Below, in pieces: positions 24,048-31,859 of a stretch of DNA of 64,000 nucleotides; the stretch's first letter is position 1; every line of letters starts with the position of its first letter. This stretch comes from Armatimonadota bacterium (GTDB taxonomy: Bacteria; Armatimonadota; Chthonomonadetes; Chthonomonadales; Chthonomonadaceae): assembly GCA_028871815.1 (NCBI GenBank), contig JAGWMJ010000001.1, positions 648,715 to 712,714 on the forward strand, written 5' to 3'. The notes beneath the pieces were generated by a model. The model was not told where the DNA came from, searched no databases, and saw only the letters and a list, made by a program, of their open reading frames with translations. The translations under genes were made by a program, and so were the position numbers.

Positions 24048-24684
24048 CCGCCCACCTCAATTCCATCCGCACTCGATATACGTCGCGCACCGCATCGAGG
24101 TCGCGCTGCGTATCCACATCCATTACCGTACCGATATCAGGTACGGATATGTACCGTACCAAACTTCTCCGCGAATCGATAAACTCCTTCAACGACGAGG
24201 CCGCTGGTATGGCCAGCACGTCGTGAAGGATGAAGGTGCCAATGACGATTGGGTGGCCGCTACGGCCATTCAACCTCGGGATGACGACTCCGTCGCGGCG
24301 CGGCCTGCGGCATAGTGCCAGAATAGTCGCAGGCAGTACCAGCGGCTGATCCCCCAGTGCAACCATGATGCCGTAGAGCGGCGTGGGTAGAGCAGCGATT
24401 CCAAGTTTGATCGAGTGGAGCATCGGCGACTCGGCGCAGCCATTTTCGGTAAAGGTCAGCTTGCGGCCCGCCAGTGCCTTACGAATAGTAAGAGCCAGTT
24501 CCGGGTCCGGCGGCAGCACCACGGCAATGCGTCTACACGCGCCACTCTCAACAATGTTATCCACTACGTGTGCAATCACGGCTTTGCCGCCAATGTCCTC
24601 CAGTTGCTTGGGCCGGCCCAGGCGGCGGGATGCGCCGGCGGCAAGCACCACGGCATCCACGTCGGTGCGAGATCGTTCCGTCAT
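24040..24684 (-). CDS. mocA: Molybdenum cofactor cytidylyltransferase (MocA-like)
   Basis: MocA adds CMP to molybdopterin to make MCD, the cofactor form used by PaoABC-type enzymes. The 214-residue protein has the nucleotidyltransferase signature LAAGASRRLGRPKQ at about 14-27, MVALGDQPLVLP (metal-binding Asp) and RNGxxGHP-type RLNGRSGHPIVIG. The length fits MocA/MobA (~195-215). LAAGxSxRxGxPK favours MocA over MobA (which has LAGGxSxRMGxDK). It is coupled to xdhC (ATGA at 24681-24684) and overlaps the FeS subunit gene, so cofactor maturation is expressed with the enzyme. The C-terminal MDVDTQRDLDAV is also typical. Confidence 0.9.
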   Translation of the reverse strand: MTERSRTDVDAVVLAAGASRRLGRPKQLEDIGGKAVIAHVVDNIVESGACRRIAVVLPPDPELALTIRKALAGRKLTFTENGCAESPMLHSIKLGIAALPTPLYGIMVALGDQPLVLPATILALCRRPRRDGVVIPRLNGRSGHPIVIGTFILHDVLAIPAASSLKEFIDSRRSLVRYISVPDIGTVMDVDTQRDLDAVRDVYRVRMELRWADG

Positions 24685-25508
24685 GCAGGCGCCTGCGTTT
24701 GCCGCGCTGAGCGAAGCTGGATGATCTCGGCGAGAATCGAGATGGCGATCTCTTCCGGCGTTTCGGCGCCAATCTCCAGTCCGATCGGGGCATGGACGCG
24801 CTGCAGCAGCTCCTCATCGGCGCCTTCCGCCCGGAGGTGCTCGAAGACGAGGTCACGCTTGCGGCGGCTGCCGATCATTCCGATATACGCACAGTCGGAT
24901 CTCAGTACGCGCCGCAATGCGGCCTCGTCGGTGGCCAGGCCCTTGCTTACCAGGGCGACCCAGGTCTGCTCATCCGGGTCCGGCAGTCCCTCCATATCGG
25001 GCGGTAGGCAGGTGACGGAGCGGACGTTTTCCCACGGAAAGGCCTCGGAGACAGCCACATCGGACCTGTCGTCGACCACATCAATTTCAAAATCCAGCCC
25101 GGCCGCCAGACGTGCCAGCGCGCGCCCGCAATGGCCGCCTCCAACAATCAGAAGTCGATCGGTTGGCATAAGAACCTCCAGAAGGACGTCGGCCCTACCG
25201 CCGCACACAGCGCCGAATGCGTGTGGTGAGGCGCCTTTGGGATTGAACGACCAGGTTCGGTGGCGGCTGTGGCGTGCTTCGAGCGCCGCCATGGCTTCCT
25301 CTTTCACCAGCGCTTCGAACAGCCCACCCCCGATACTGCCGAAAACGCTGCCGGACCCATAGATCAGCATTTTGGCTCCGATGCGGCGCGGCACCGAGCC
25401 GGTGGATCGCGCTACGGTGGCCACCACTACGGGTCTGCGCTCTTCGCGCGCCTCGGCGATTCGCCGCCACACATCGCGCGTCTCTTCACGGCCGGGCCAA
25501 TGAGGCAC
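24681..25508 (-). CDS. XdhC/CoxI-family molybdenum hydroxylase maturation factor
   Basis: XdhC-family proteins bind the cytidylated molybdenum cofactor, help sulfurate it and insert it into the apoenzyme. Seen: the N-terminal XdhC/CoxI domain with VATVARSTGSVPRRIGAKML and GSIGGGLFEALV, then the Rossmann-like C-terminal domain with LLIVGGGHCGRAL and AYIGMIGSRRKRDLV, ending in APIGLEIGAETPEEIAISILAEI, all characteristic. I choose GTG 25508 (275 residues) since GAGGAG is spaced 5 nt before it; a TTG 18 nt upstream is also in frame. It is the first gene of the molybdenum hydroxylase operon, 44 nt after queE. Confidence 0.9.
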   Translation of the reverse strand: MPHWPGREETRDVWRRIAEAREERRPVVVATVARSTGSVPRRIGAKMLIYGSGSVFGSIGGGLFEALVKEEAMAALEARHSRHRTWSFNPKGASPHAFGAVCGGRADVLLEVLMPTDRLLIVGGGHCGRALARLAAGLDFEIDVVDDRSDVAVSEAFPWENVRSVTCLPPDMEGLPDPDEQTWVALVSKGLATDEAALRRVLRSDCAYIGMIGSRRKRDLVFEHLRAEGADEELLQRVHAPIGLEIGAETPEEIAISILAEIIQLRSARQTQAPA

Positions 25509-25552
25509 AGCAACTCCTCGTTCCAACTACTTCCATACGTCGGCGCTTTGCG

Positions 25553-26326
25553 CTATAGCAGCTGCATCATTTTGTGCGTCTGCGGTATCACGCGTACATC
25601 CTGCAGCCGCCGCGCGGCGGTGGCGTGCATCTGCAGCAGCCGCTCCGGCGCCGGCGCAAACCGCTCGATTCCACATGGCGTCACGGGCTGAAGTATCAGC
25701 GGTATCGCCGGATCGACCTTCGACAGGAGGTCCACGGCGCCATTCAGCTCGTCGTCCGTAGTGCTGGGAGTAACCACCAGTTTCAGGTAGACGCTTTTGG
25801 CGCGGGCGCTCTCCAGAAACGCCTGGTGGCGTGCCTGCGTCTCCCGTGGCGTCAGGGCTGTAGCGGTCGGCGCCTTGTAATCCATAGAGATTACATCCAG
25901 CCATGGCAAAACACGCGCAAGGTGATCGGGCAGCAGCCCGTTTGTTTCCAGAAACACCGGAAGCTCGAGCTGGCGGCAGCTGGGCAGCCACGCTTCGAGA
26001 AAGCGCGCGTAGAGCAGCGGTTCGCCGCCGGTAATTGAGAGCGAGTGGTGCGGAACAGAGAGAAAGCGTCGAAGGAGCGCCGTGAGGCCGGAAACGCTCA
26101 CGGGATTGGTGATCTGTTCGATGGCGCGGTCCGGCAGTGTGACCCTGCAAAAGCCCGGGCTCGGCGTCTCCTTCAAGGTTTCGGGGCTGTCGCAGTAGGT
26201 GCATCGCAGGTTGCAGCCGTAAAACCGCACGAATACCTGCCTGCGGCCCACAAGCACGCCTTCACCCTGAATGGAGCTGAACAGCTCCACCAGGCGGGCT
26301 TCCGGAGCTGCCACGCTTGCCTTCAA
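25553..26326 (-). CDS. queE: 7-carboxy-7-deazaguanine synthase (QueE), radical SAM
   Basis: QueE rearranges 6-carboxytetrahydropterin to 7-carboxy-7-deazaguanine, an early step to queuosine and other deazapurines. The 257-residue protein has LFSSIQGEGVLVGRRQVFVR, the radical-SAM cluster motif CNLRCTYCD, the SAM-binding segment SITGGEPLL, VFLETNGLL and SMDYKAPT, and a C-terminal LILQPVTP and VRVIPQTHKMMQ, all characteristic of QueE. The insert between CTYCD and the next strand (about 35 residues) is at the long end for the family. It overlaps folP by 4 nt (ATGA). A queuosine or deazapurine DNA-modification cluster is not seen nearby. Confidence 0.93.
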   Translation of the reverse strand: MKASVAAPEARLVELFSSIQGEGVLVGRRQVFVRFYGCNLRCTYCDSPETLKETPSPGFCRVTLPDRAIEQITNPVSVSGLTALLRRFLSVPHHSLSITGGEPLLYARFLEAWLPSCRQLELPVFLETNGLLPDHLARVLPWLDVISMDYKAPTATALTPRETQARHQAFLESARAKSVYLKLVVTPSTTDDELNGAVDLLSKVDPAIPLILQPVTPCGIERFAPAPERLLQMHATAARRLQDVRVIPQTHKMMQLL

Positions 26327-27228
26327 CTGCCCGGCCAGCCGCGCACAATGGCATCTGTCACACGGGCCACGCGCACCATTTCCAACACGTCGTGCACGCG
26401 AACGATCGCAGCGCCGTTGGCGATGCAGATCGCCACGGCGGCCGCGGTACCCTCCAGGCGTTCGTCCGGTGGCAGGCCGCCCAGGGCAGCGCCGATGCTC
26501 GACTTGCGCGACGGCCCAACCAGCACCGGCAGGCCGGTGGTGGTGAACACGCGGAGCCGCTGCATCAGTTCAAAGCTCTGCGGCGCCGTCTTGCCGAAGC
26601 CGATGCCCGGGTCGATAACGATCGACCCGGCTGGAATGCCGGCAGCACTGGCACGATCCACCGCCTCGAGCAGTGCGGCCAGCACGTCGGCCACCACGTT
26701 GTTATAAACCGGGTTTTCCGGTAGGCGCATGGGCAGCCCCGGCATGTGCATCAGGCATACAGTGGCGCCGCATTCCGCCGCCATTGGCGCCATGTCGGCG
26801 TCGCCCTGCAGCGCGCTGATGTCGTTGATCATCACCGCGCCGGCGTTCAGGGCGCGCTCAGCCACCGCCGCCTTCCAGGTATCCACCGATATCGGTGTTT
26901 CGGGCGCGGCTGCCGACAGCTGACGGATGACCTCCTCCACACGGTCAGCCTCTTCGGCCGCCGGCAGCGGCTTGCCGTCTCGGAAGGTGGATGGCCGGGT
27001 TGACTCGCCGCCGACATCGAGGATATCGGCGCCCTGCGACACGATTTCGATGCCGCGCTTCACCGCCGCGTCCACGGTAAAGTGGCGGCCGCCATCGTAG
27101 AACGAATCGGGCGTGACGTTCAGGATTCCCATCACCATCGTGCGTTCGCCGGCTTTCGCCGCGCTCAGCAGTGACTGTAGGCGGCGCGACGCCGGACCGG
27201 ATTTGAGTTCAGTGTGTGTGCGGGTCAT
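26323..27228 (-). CDS. folP: Dihydropteroate synthase
   Basis: The enzyme joins 6-hydroxymethyl-dihydropterin pyrophosphate and p-aminobenzoate in folate synthesis and is the target of sulfonamides. Signatures: MGILNVTPDSFYDGGR, DILDVGGESTRP, ISVDTWKAAVAE, MINDISALQ, CLMHMPGLP, IVIDPGIGFGKT, LVGPSRKSSIG and a C-terminal IVRVHDVLEMVR. ATG 27228 gives 301 residues, slightly longer than the usual ~280 because of a basic N-terminal stretch. It is coupled to queE; both start from pterin chemistry, so the pairing makes sense. pabA/trpG lies far away in the window (52296-52889). Confidence 0.95.
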   Translation of the reverse strand: MTRTHTELKSGPASRRLQSLLSAAKAGERTMVMGILNVTPDSFYDGGRHFTVDAAVKRGIEIVSQGADILDVGGESTRPSTFRDGKPLPAAEEADRVEEVIRQLSAAAPETPISVDTWKAAVAERALNAGAVMINDISALQGDADMAPMAAECGATVCLMHMPGLPMRLPENPVYNNVVADVLAALLEAVDRASAAGIPAGSIVIDPGIGFGKTAPQSFELMQRLRVFTTTGLPVLVGPSRKSSIGAALGGLPPDERLEGTAAAVAICIANGAAIVRVHDVLEMVRVARVTDAIVRGWPGS

Positions 27229-27493
27229 AACGGTTGCATGGCTGCGGAAACGCAAATAGAGTATACGCGGCCGCGCTGGGAGGCGACGAATAGAGGCGAC
27301 GGAATCGCGCACCGCACTGCGTGGCGCACAACCACGCTGCCGCCAGCTTCGATCCGTGGTGGCCGCGAAAGCGTTGGCCGGCGCTTGCGGGCGGGATGGG
27401 CTGGATGTGACGGACGGGTCTGGTCGCTGCTGGGCCGGCGCATCGACTGTGAGGCGCCAAGGAGCAAGTTGAAGGGAAACCTACCGGCCGGCC

Positions 27494-27701
27494 GCGCAAA
27501 GCACAGCGGAGACCTAGGTTGATGTCGCTCGCTATCGCCGAAGGTGGCGCGGTTCCGCGACTGTGGTATCGCTCCTGCGCAGCGTCGTACCACGAGTCGC
27601 CGTACATCGGTTTCTCAGTACCGCCAGCAACGTTAACCCTGGCGCCACTGCAGCACGCTGCCGACCATGTCGGTGCAGCCATCTGCGTTGATGCCATAGC
27701 G
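27494..27701 (-). pseudogene. Remnant of an FGE-sulfatase (formylglycine-generating-enzyme fold) C-terminus
   Basis: On the minus strand, 27701-27636 reads RYGINADGCTDMVGSVLQW, close to RLGVSPYGCTDMAGNVWQW of the intact gene just upstream. Similarity then jumps to another frame at about 27643, where GDSWYDAAQERYHSRG and INLGLRCALR (to 27494) match the GGSWxxxxxxxRxAxR and LGFRCA end of FGE domains. A frameshift and loss of the N-terminal part make it a relic, probably of a tandem duplication. The rest of 27229-27744 holds nothing else I can support. Confidence 0.6.
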
Positions 27702-27744
27702 GACCATGCAGTTGTGACGCCGGCGTCTGAAGCCGGGATGCGGA

Positions 27745-28872
27745 CTATTGGCGCAATGCCGGAGGGGTGCGGAATGCGCAGCGGAAGCCGTAGTTTCCGT
27801 AGTAAAACGCTGGGCCGTAGTTCCGGTAGGATGCGCGGAAGTACATGGGCATGCTGTTGCCAAAGGCTCCGCCGCGCACAACCCGGGCGGGGCTCTTTCC
27901 AGGCGGCACTTGCAGGTTGACCGGGTCTAAAGCGCGCGCGCGGCCGGTTTTCCAGTAATCCATGTCGTACCAGTCCTCGCACCACTGCCACACGTTGCCG
28001 GCCATGTCTGTGCAGCCGTAGGGGCTCACGCCGAGGCGGCCAACCGGACAGGTGCCGCCGGCATCATACAGTTTTGACCGGCTGCACCAGAGCTTGCTCC
28101 CGTCGAACGTGTTTCCCCATGGATACAGCCGCCCGTCGGTGCCGCGCGCCGCTTTCTCCCATTGAGCCTCCGTTGGGAGTGAACAGCCCGCCCACTCCGC
28201 ATAGGCCGAGGCGTCGTCCCACGTTACCCGTACGATCGGATGATCCGTACGGATCCAGTCCGGATTGAAGTCCGGCGCGGGTGGCATCGCCCGGTCCATC
28301 TCCCAGGAGAACCACTCGTACTGCGCCACTGTTACCAGGTTGGCGTACATCCAGAAGCCGCTGAGGTTTATGGTGTGCGGAGGGTTGCTATCGAGGAAAC
28401 TGTCGGGGTCGCCCATCGCAAACGGGCCGGGCGGTATCCAGACCATGGTTGCCCCGTCTTTCGCGTTTGTATGCGTGGTCGGCGGGGCGTGACATTCCGG
28501 TGGCCCGGGCAACGGCGGTACCACCGGTCGTGCCTTCACGTCCGGGACGTCAGCAAACCGCTCGGTGCGGTTGCCCAGTGCGTGGAACCAGCTCAGAATC
28601 ACCCAATTGGCCACGTCACTTCGGACGCCGCTTACGCCCTCGAACAGGCCAATCGCCCTCGCAACTCGAACCGCGTCGCCGTCGCTCCTGGAGGCGCTGC
28701 GCAGCGCGGCCACGGCGCCACACTCGACCGCCTGGATGAGCAGGCTGCGCTCCCGTTCCGCGTCCGGCGCGGCATCTGCGAGCAGCGCGCGGAGCTGCTC
28801 AGGCTGTTCAATGAGTTGCCGGCCGTACCGGGCTATAAGGGATCTGAGATGGTCTCGCGCGGCGTCGTCCAT
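27745..28872 (-). CDS. FGE-sulfatase (SUMF1-fold) domain protein without the catalytic Cys pair
   Basis: Residues 1-125 form an alpha-helical N-terminal region (MDDAARDHLRSLIARYGRQL) of unknown role. The FGE-fold domain follows: MVWIPPGPFAMGDPDS, FWMYANLVTVAQYEWF, PIVRVTWDDASAYAEWAG, LPTEAQWEKAARGTDGRLYPWGN, YGCTDMAGNVWQWCEDWYD, RVVRGGAF and NYGFRCAF. True formylglycine-generating enzymes carry a catalytic Cys pair in the last ~40 residues; here the region reads FRASYRNYGPAFYYGNYGFRC without it. The protein is therefore probably a binding or variable-fold protein rather than a sulfatase activator. ATG 28872 has AAGGAG 9 nt upstream. The gene is divergent from the zinc-ribbon gene at 29019. 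Confidence 0.85.
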   Translation of the reverse strand: MDDAARDHLRSLIARYGRQLIEQPEQLRALLADAAPDAERERSLLIQAVECGAVAALRSASRSDGDAVRVARAIGLFEGVSGVRSDVANWVILSWFHALGNRTERFADVPDVKARPVVPPLPGPPECHAPPTTHTNAKDGATMVWIPPGPFAMGDPDSFLDSNPPHTINLSGFWMYANLVTVAQYEWFSWEMDRAMPPAPDFNPDWIRTDHPIVRVTWDDASAYAEWAGCSLPTEAQWEKAARGTDGRLYPWGNTFDGSKLWCSRSKLYDAGGTCPVGRLGVSPYGCTDMAGNVWQWCEDWYDMDYWKTGRARALDPVNLQVPPGKSPARVVRGGAFGNSMPMYFRASYRNYGPAFYYGNYGFRCAFRTPPALRQ

Positions 28873-29018
28873 GCCGGATGACTCCTTACGGAAAGCGGTT
28901 GCGAGATTTGCGCAATAGCAAGCCGGACTCCGGTTCAACGCGCATGCGGGCCATAATGGTATTCATGCTACAACGCATTCAGAGTATACGCGACCGCGCC
29001 GGAAAGGGTTGAGCAGAA

Positions 29019-29348
29019 TTGAGCGATTTGCGGTGTCCGCAGTGTGGCGCCAACAATCAGGATGCTGGAGAAGCCGACTCGTGCTGGAAGTGCGGCACGC
29101 TGCTGGGCGCTGAGCCGTCCGCGGCGGCTCTAAATGCCGGTTCCGAAGTTGCGGCTGAGCCCGTGGCTCCGGCGGCGCTCCCGGTTACTTTGCGGAGCGA
29201 AGCGCCGCCGGTTCCTACCGTCGCGCCGGTTCCCACTCAAAGTCTGGAGCCGCCGCCGGTGCAGCGCTCGCCAGGCATCGTGATCACGGTCGTCGTTGTG
29301 CTGGCGGCCCTCTTGATCCTGGCTCTGGTGCTCTGGCTCAACCGGTAA
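29019..29348 (+). CDS. Zinc-ribbon protein with C-terminal membrane anchor
   Basis: The N-terminus has a zinc ribbon with two Cys-x2-Cys knuckles (LRCPQCGANNQ, and SCWKCGTLLG). A flexible stretch of ~55 residues rich in Ala, Pro, Val and Glu follows, and the protein ends with one hydrophobic helix (GIVITVVVVLAALLILALVLWL) and NR. So it is a tail-anchored protein with the ribbon in the cytoplasm. The start is TTG 29019, preceded by GGAAAGGG; no ATG lies closer. Such proteins are common but their partners are unknown. 28873-29018 is the divergent promoter region shared with the FGE-fold gene. Confidence 0.78.
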   Translation: MSDLRCPQCGANNQDAGEADSCWKCGTLLGAEPSAAALNAGSEVAAEPVAPAALPVTLRSEAPPVPTVAPVPTQSLEPPPVQRSPGIVITVVVVLAALLILALVLWLNR

Positions 29349-29431
29349 CCTACAGCGCGGGAACCGCCGGATGCGGCGTGCAGGTATAATGACAAGGATT
29401 AGTGCGGCGTACGCGCCGGAGGAGGACCACC

Positions 29432-29617
29432 ATGGCAAAGAAAGATACATCCAAAACCAACGTTGCAGCCCGCGCGCTGCTGAAGCAGCAGCAGTCGGTC
29501 TGCCGGTTTTGCGGGAAGACCACGCAGGTGGTGCGGATGCTTACGCCCAACGGCAGAGCGTCGATGTTCCGCAAATGCTGCGCCGAGGCAGGGCTCGCAG
29601 CTCCGCCATCTCCATAG
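29432..29617 (+). CDS. Small basic Cys-containing protein, unknown function
   Basis: This 61-residue protein begins MAKKDTSKTNVAARALLKQQ and has CRFCGKTTQVVRML and FRKCC. The two Cys pairs are placed as in a four-Cys zinc site, on a basic, ribosomal-protein-like sequence. The ATG has an excellent GGAGGAGG site 8 nt upstream, and a strong intrinsic terminator follows at 29665-29704, so it looks like an independently and highly expressed unit. It is not an annotated ribosomal protein that I can name. A role bound to RNA or the ribosome is possible but unproven. Confidence 0.7.
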   Translation: MAKKDTSKTNVAARALLKQQQSVCRFCGKTTQVVRMLTPNGRASMFRKCCAEAGLAAPPSP

Positions 29618-29664
29618 CGTCGCCCGGCAGCCGAAGCTGCCCTGAAACGTTGAACCCACACTCC

Positions 29665-29704
29665 CGGCCCGGCTCTGCCGCTGCAGAGCCGGGCCGCTTG
29701 TTCG
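29665..29704 (+). terminator. Intrinsic terminator
   Basis: A 14-bp perfect stem (CGGCCCGGCTCTGC with GCAGAGCCGGGCCG) and a CGCT loop at 29665-29696 are followed by CTTGTTCG. It ends the small Cys-protein unit just before the GH57 gene at 29717. Confidence 0.85.
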
Positions 29705-29716
29705 TGGAGAGCTCGA

Positions 29717-31327
29717 ATGGCCTCTGCTGACCGGGAAGACAAGGGAGGCGTTGCGCTTGTATTGCATGCCCATATGCCGTGGGTGCTGGACGCGGATGCC
29801 TCGGTATGCGAATGGTTGTTTGAAGCGGCAGCGGAATGCTATCTGCCCCTGCTGGCCGCGCTTCGAGAGTTGATCAGCGAGGGAATCTCGCCGCAGATCA
29901 CCATCGGCCTCACACCGATACTGCTGGAACAGATGGAAGCGCCGGAATTCTCAGGCCGCTTCGACGCGTGGCTGATGGGCAGAATCGATGCTGCCGAAGC
30001 GGATGAGCTGGCGCTCCGGGATGAAGGCGAGCCGGAACTCGCCGCTCTTGCCACCGAGTGGCGCCAGGAGTTCTGCCACGTGCGCCGGCTGTTCGACGCC
30101 GAAGGCGGCAGTATTGTCCGCGGGTTTGCGCAGCTGTGGAGTGACGGCCACATCGACTTGATGAGCAGCGCGGCTACGCACGCATATCTGCCGCTGCTTG
30201 CGGATGACAGCCGCGTCATGATGCAGATTCAGGCCGGCATGGATGCATCCAGGCGCCACCTTGGGGCGCGACCAGGCGGCTTCTGGCTGCCGGAGTGTGG
30301 ATACGCTCCGAAGCGGTTGTGGCGACCGCCGCTCCGTGAAATGCAGGGTGAACCGCTGCGCCCTCGATGTGGTATCGGCGAACTGCTCGCCCGGTGCGGG
30401 GCAGCGTGGACGGTGCTGGACAGCGCTCAGGTCATCGGGGGTGCGCCCGGCGCCGCGTCCGATTCGTTCCGTACGCGGTCCCGTGCCGGTCCGAAGCAGC
30501 AGCCTGGCCATGCGCCGCTGCCCGTGTTTGCCCTTGAACAGCGTGGTGGCGTTGCCGCATTTTGTCGCAGCAGTCAGCTTTCGGAGTCGGTCTGGAGCGC
30601 GGACTCGGGCTATCCCGGCCACGCCGATTACCGGGAGTTCCACCGGACGCGGTTTCCTAGCCGGTTGCGTTATTGGCGCGTTACCGCTCGCGATGGCGAT
30701 TTGGCGGGTCGTATGCCGTACGTAATACCGGCTGGTCGGGCGCAGGCAGAGGCCGATGCCGCCGATTTTGTACGGCGGTGCTGTGCGCTGACGGCTACAG
30801 GTTCATCAGATGGGACGTCCGGCGTGGTCGTGGGAGCTTACGATGCCGAGCTGTTTGGCCACTGGTGGCACGAGGGAGTCGCCTTCCTGAAGGCGGTGAT
30901 CCGCGGGCTGCAGACCAGTGGAGAAGTGCGGGCGGTTACCTGCCGCAGCAGGCTGGAAGAGTACCCGCCTGCGGTGGTCGCGGCGCCGCCGGCCGGATCG
31001 TGGGGCGATGGAGGAGCGGACGCCGTGTGGATGAATCACGACACCGAATCGGTGTGGGCCGATATCTACCGCTGTGAGGGCGCATTCGAAGCGCGGCTTG
31101 CGCGCGGGCCTGGAGTGGCGACGGGATTGGAAGAGGCGAACCGTTGGCTGATGTTGATGGAGGCATCCGATTGGCCGTTCGCCATCTCCACACTCCGCAA
31201 TCCAGAGTTCGCACGCCGTACTGTGGCGGCGCTGCGCGGCAGGTTCGAGCAGGCTCTGTGCCGGGCGCCCGGCGACGCCGGCGCTGACGGCCGGATGGCG
31301 CCTTTTGCCTGGCTCAATCTGCCGTAG
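29717..31327 (+). CDS. GH57-family alpha-glucan enzyme (branching-enzyme-like)
   Basis: GH57 enzymes work on alpha-glucans such as glycogen; this form most resembles 1,4-alpha-glucan branching enzymes and DUF1957-type proteins. Visible family regions: LVLHAHMPWVLD (region 1), GLTPILLEQM, GGFWLPECGYAP with the expected nucleophile E193, ESVWSADSGYPGHADYREFHR, and GAYDAELFGHWWHEGVAFL with the expected acid/base D376. After this, helical C-terminal parts end in NPEFARRTVAAL. The length of 536 is normal. There is no signal peptide, so it acts in the cytoplasm. A glycogen debranching enzyme lies elsewhere in the window (43085-45106), fitting a glycogen cycle. Confidence 0.87.
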   Translation: MASADREDKGGVALVLHAHMPWVLDADASVCEWLFEAAAECYLPLLAALRELISEGISPQITIGLTPILLEQMEAPEFSGRFDAWLMGRIDAAEADELALRDEGEPELAALATEWRQEFCHVRRLFDAEGGSIVRGFAQLWSDGHIDLMSSAATHAYLPLLADDSRVMMQIQAGMDASRRHLGARPGGFWLPECGYAPKRLWRPPLREMQGEPLRPRCGIGELLARCGAAWTVLDSAQVIGGAPGAASDSFRTRSRAGPKQQPGHAPLPVFALEQRGGVAAFCRSSQLSESVWSADSGYPGHADYREFHRTRFPSRLRYWRVTARDGDLAGRMPYVIPAGRAQAEADAADFVRRCCALTATGSSDGTSGVVVGAYDAELFGHWWHEGVAFLKAVIRGLQTSGEVRAVTCRSRLEEYPPAVVAAPPAGSWGDGGADAVWMNHDTESVWADIYRCEGAFEARLARGPGVATGLEEANRWLMLMEASDWPFAISTLRNPEFARRTVAALRGRFEQALCRAPGDAGADGRMAPFAWLNLP

Positions 31328-31493
31328 ACCGCTGCACCACGGTTGGCATGGCGGCACTACTATTGGTACTAAAAGGGAACCATGAGCCGCGGCCAGCCGT
31401 CGAATGGTACGGCTGGTAGCTTCGCAAGAAGGCTTCCGGCTTAGCGCGGGCTCTCTCCACACGTGAGAGATGTAAAACTGGTCACCATACCAC

Positions 31494-31523
31494 TTGACAT
31501 GATGGCCGTCCGCATGCTACGCT
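31494..31523 (+). promoter_or_regulatory. Candidate sigma-70 promoter for the SLH porin
   Basis: A perfect TTGACA (31494-31499) is separated by 18 nt from TACGCT (31518-31523). The -35 is ideal, the -10 is poor. Confidence 0.4.
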
Positions 31524-31564
31524 TAAGCGGTTTTCTGCCAGTGTGGCAACCGTGCGTCGTGCGG

Positions 31565-31591
31565 ACATGGCGCCCACGTTGGGGGCCATGT
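31565..31591 (+). promoter_or_regulatory. Structured hairpin in the porin mRNA leader
   Basis: ACATGGC (31565-31571) pairs with GCCATGT (31585-31591), and an inner CCC (31573-31575) pairs with GGG (31581-31583) around an ACGTT loop. No T-tract follows, so it is an mRNA-structure element rather than a terminator. Confidence 0.4.
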
Positions 31592-31859
31592 GCGAATGGA
31601 GCGGCTGCAAAGCTACGCAGAGAACTGAAAGAGAGGACAGAACGGTGAGCGGTGAGGCGGTGAACGGATAAGAAAACCGGGCTGGATCTGGTGGTGCGAA
31701 GAAGGACACATAGGAAACTCTTCCACCGCCATTTACGATCGGGCGTTTCGAGTCTGGCGCATCCTCATTAAGCTCAACCGCTGTCCAACATGGCCGCAGC
31801 GGTCCCCTTCCGGATCGGCCGGAAGGTATCGCGGTGGCAAGACAACGAGAGGAGATCGA

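Larger units (their letters stand above)
31328..31859 (+). other. Long gene-free leader before the first SLH porin
   Basis: About 530 nt without a credible gene. It holds a TTGACA-18 nt-TACGCT promoter candidate (31494-31523), a strong hairpin at 31565-31591 and, further down, a GAGAGGAGATC ribosome site for the porin. The transcript from that promoter would have a leader of about 330 nt. Confidence 0.6.

Noticed and set aside
27209-27991. 260-codon minus ORF spanning the folP/FGE gap
   Set aside because: It overlaps both neighbours and only its middle (27643-27494) resembles an FGE end; treated as a pseudogene fragment, not a gene.
25509-28980. Molybdenum-cofactor riboswitch upstream of the Mo hydroxylase operon
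   Set aside because: Only 44 nt separate queE from xdhC, too short for a Moco aptamer, and no such structure is visible further upstream.
31463-31648. 61-codon ORF in the porin leader
   Set aside because: No ribosome site, odd composition, overlaps the hairpin and promoter candidate; not credible as a gene.
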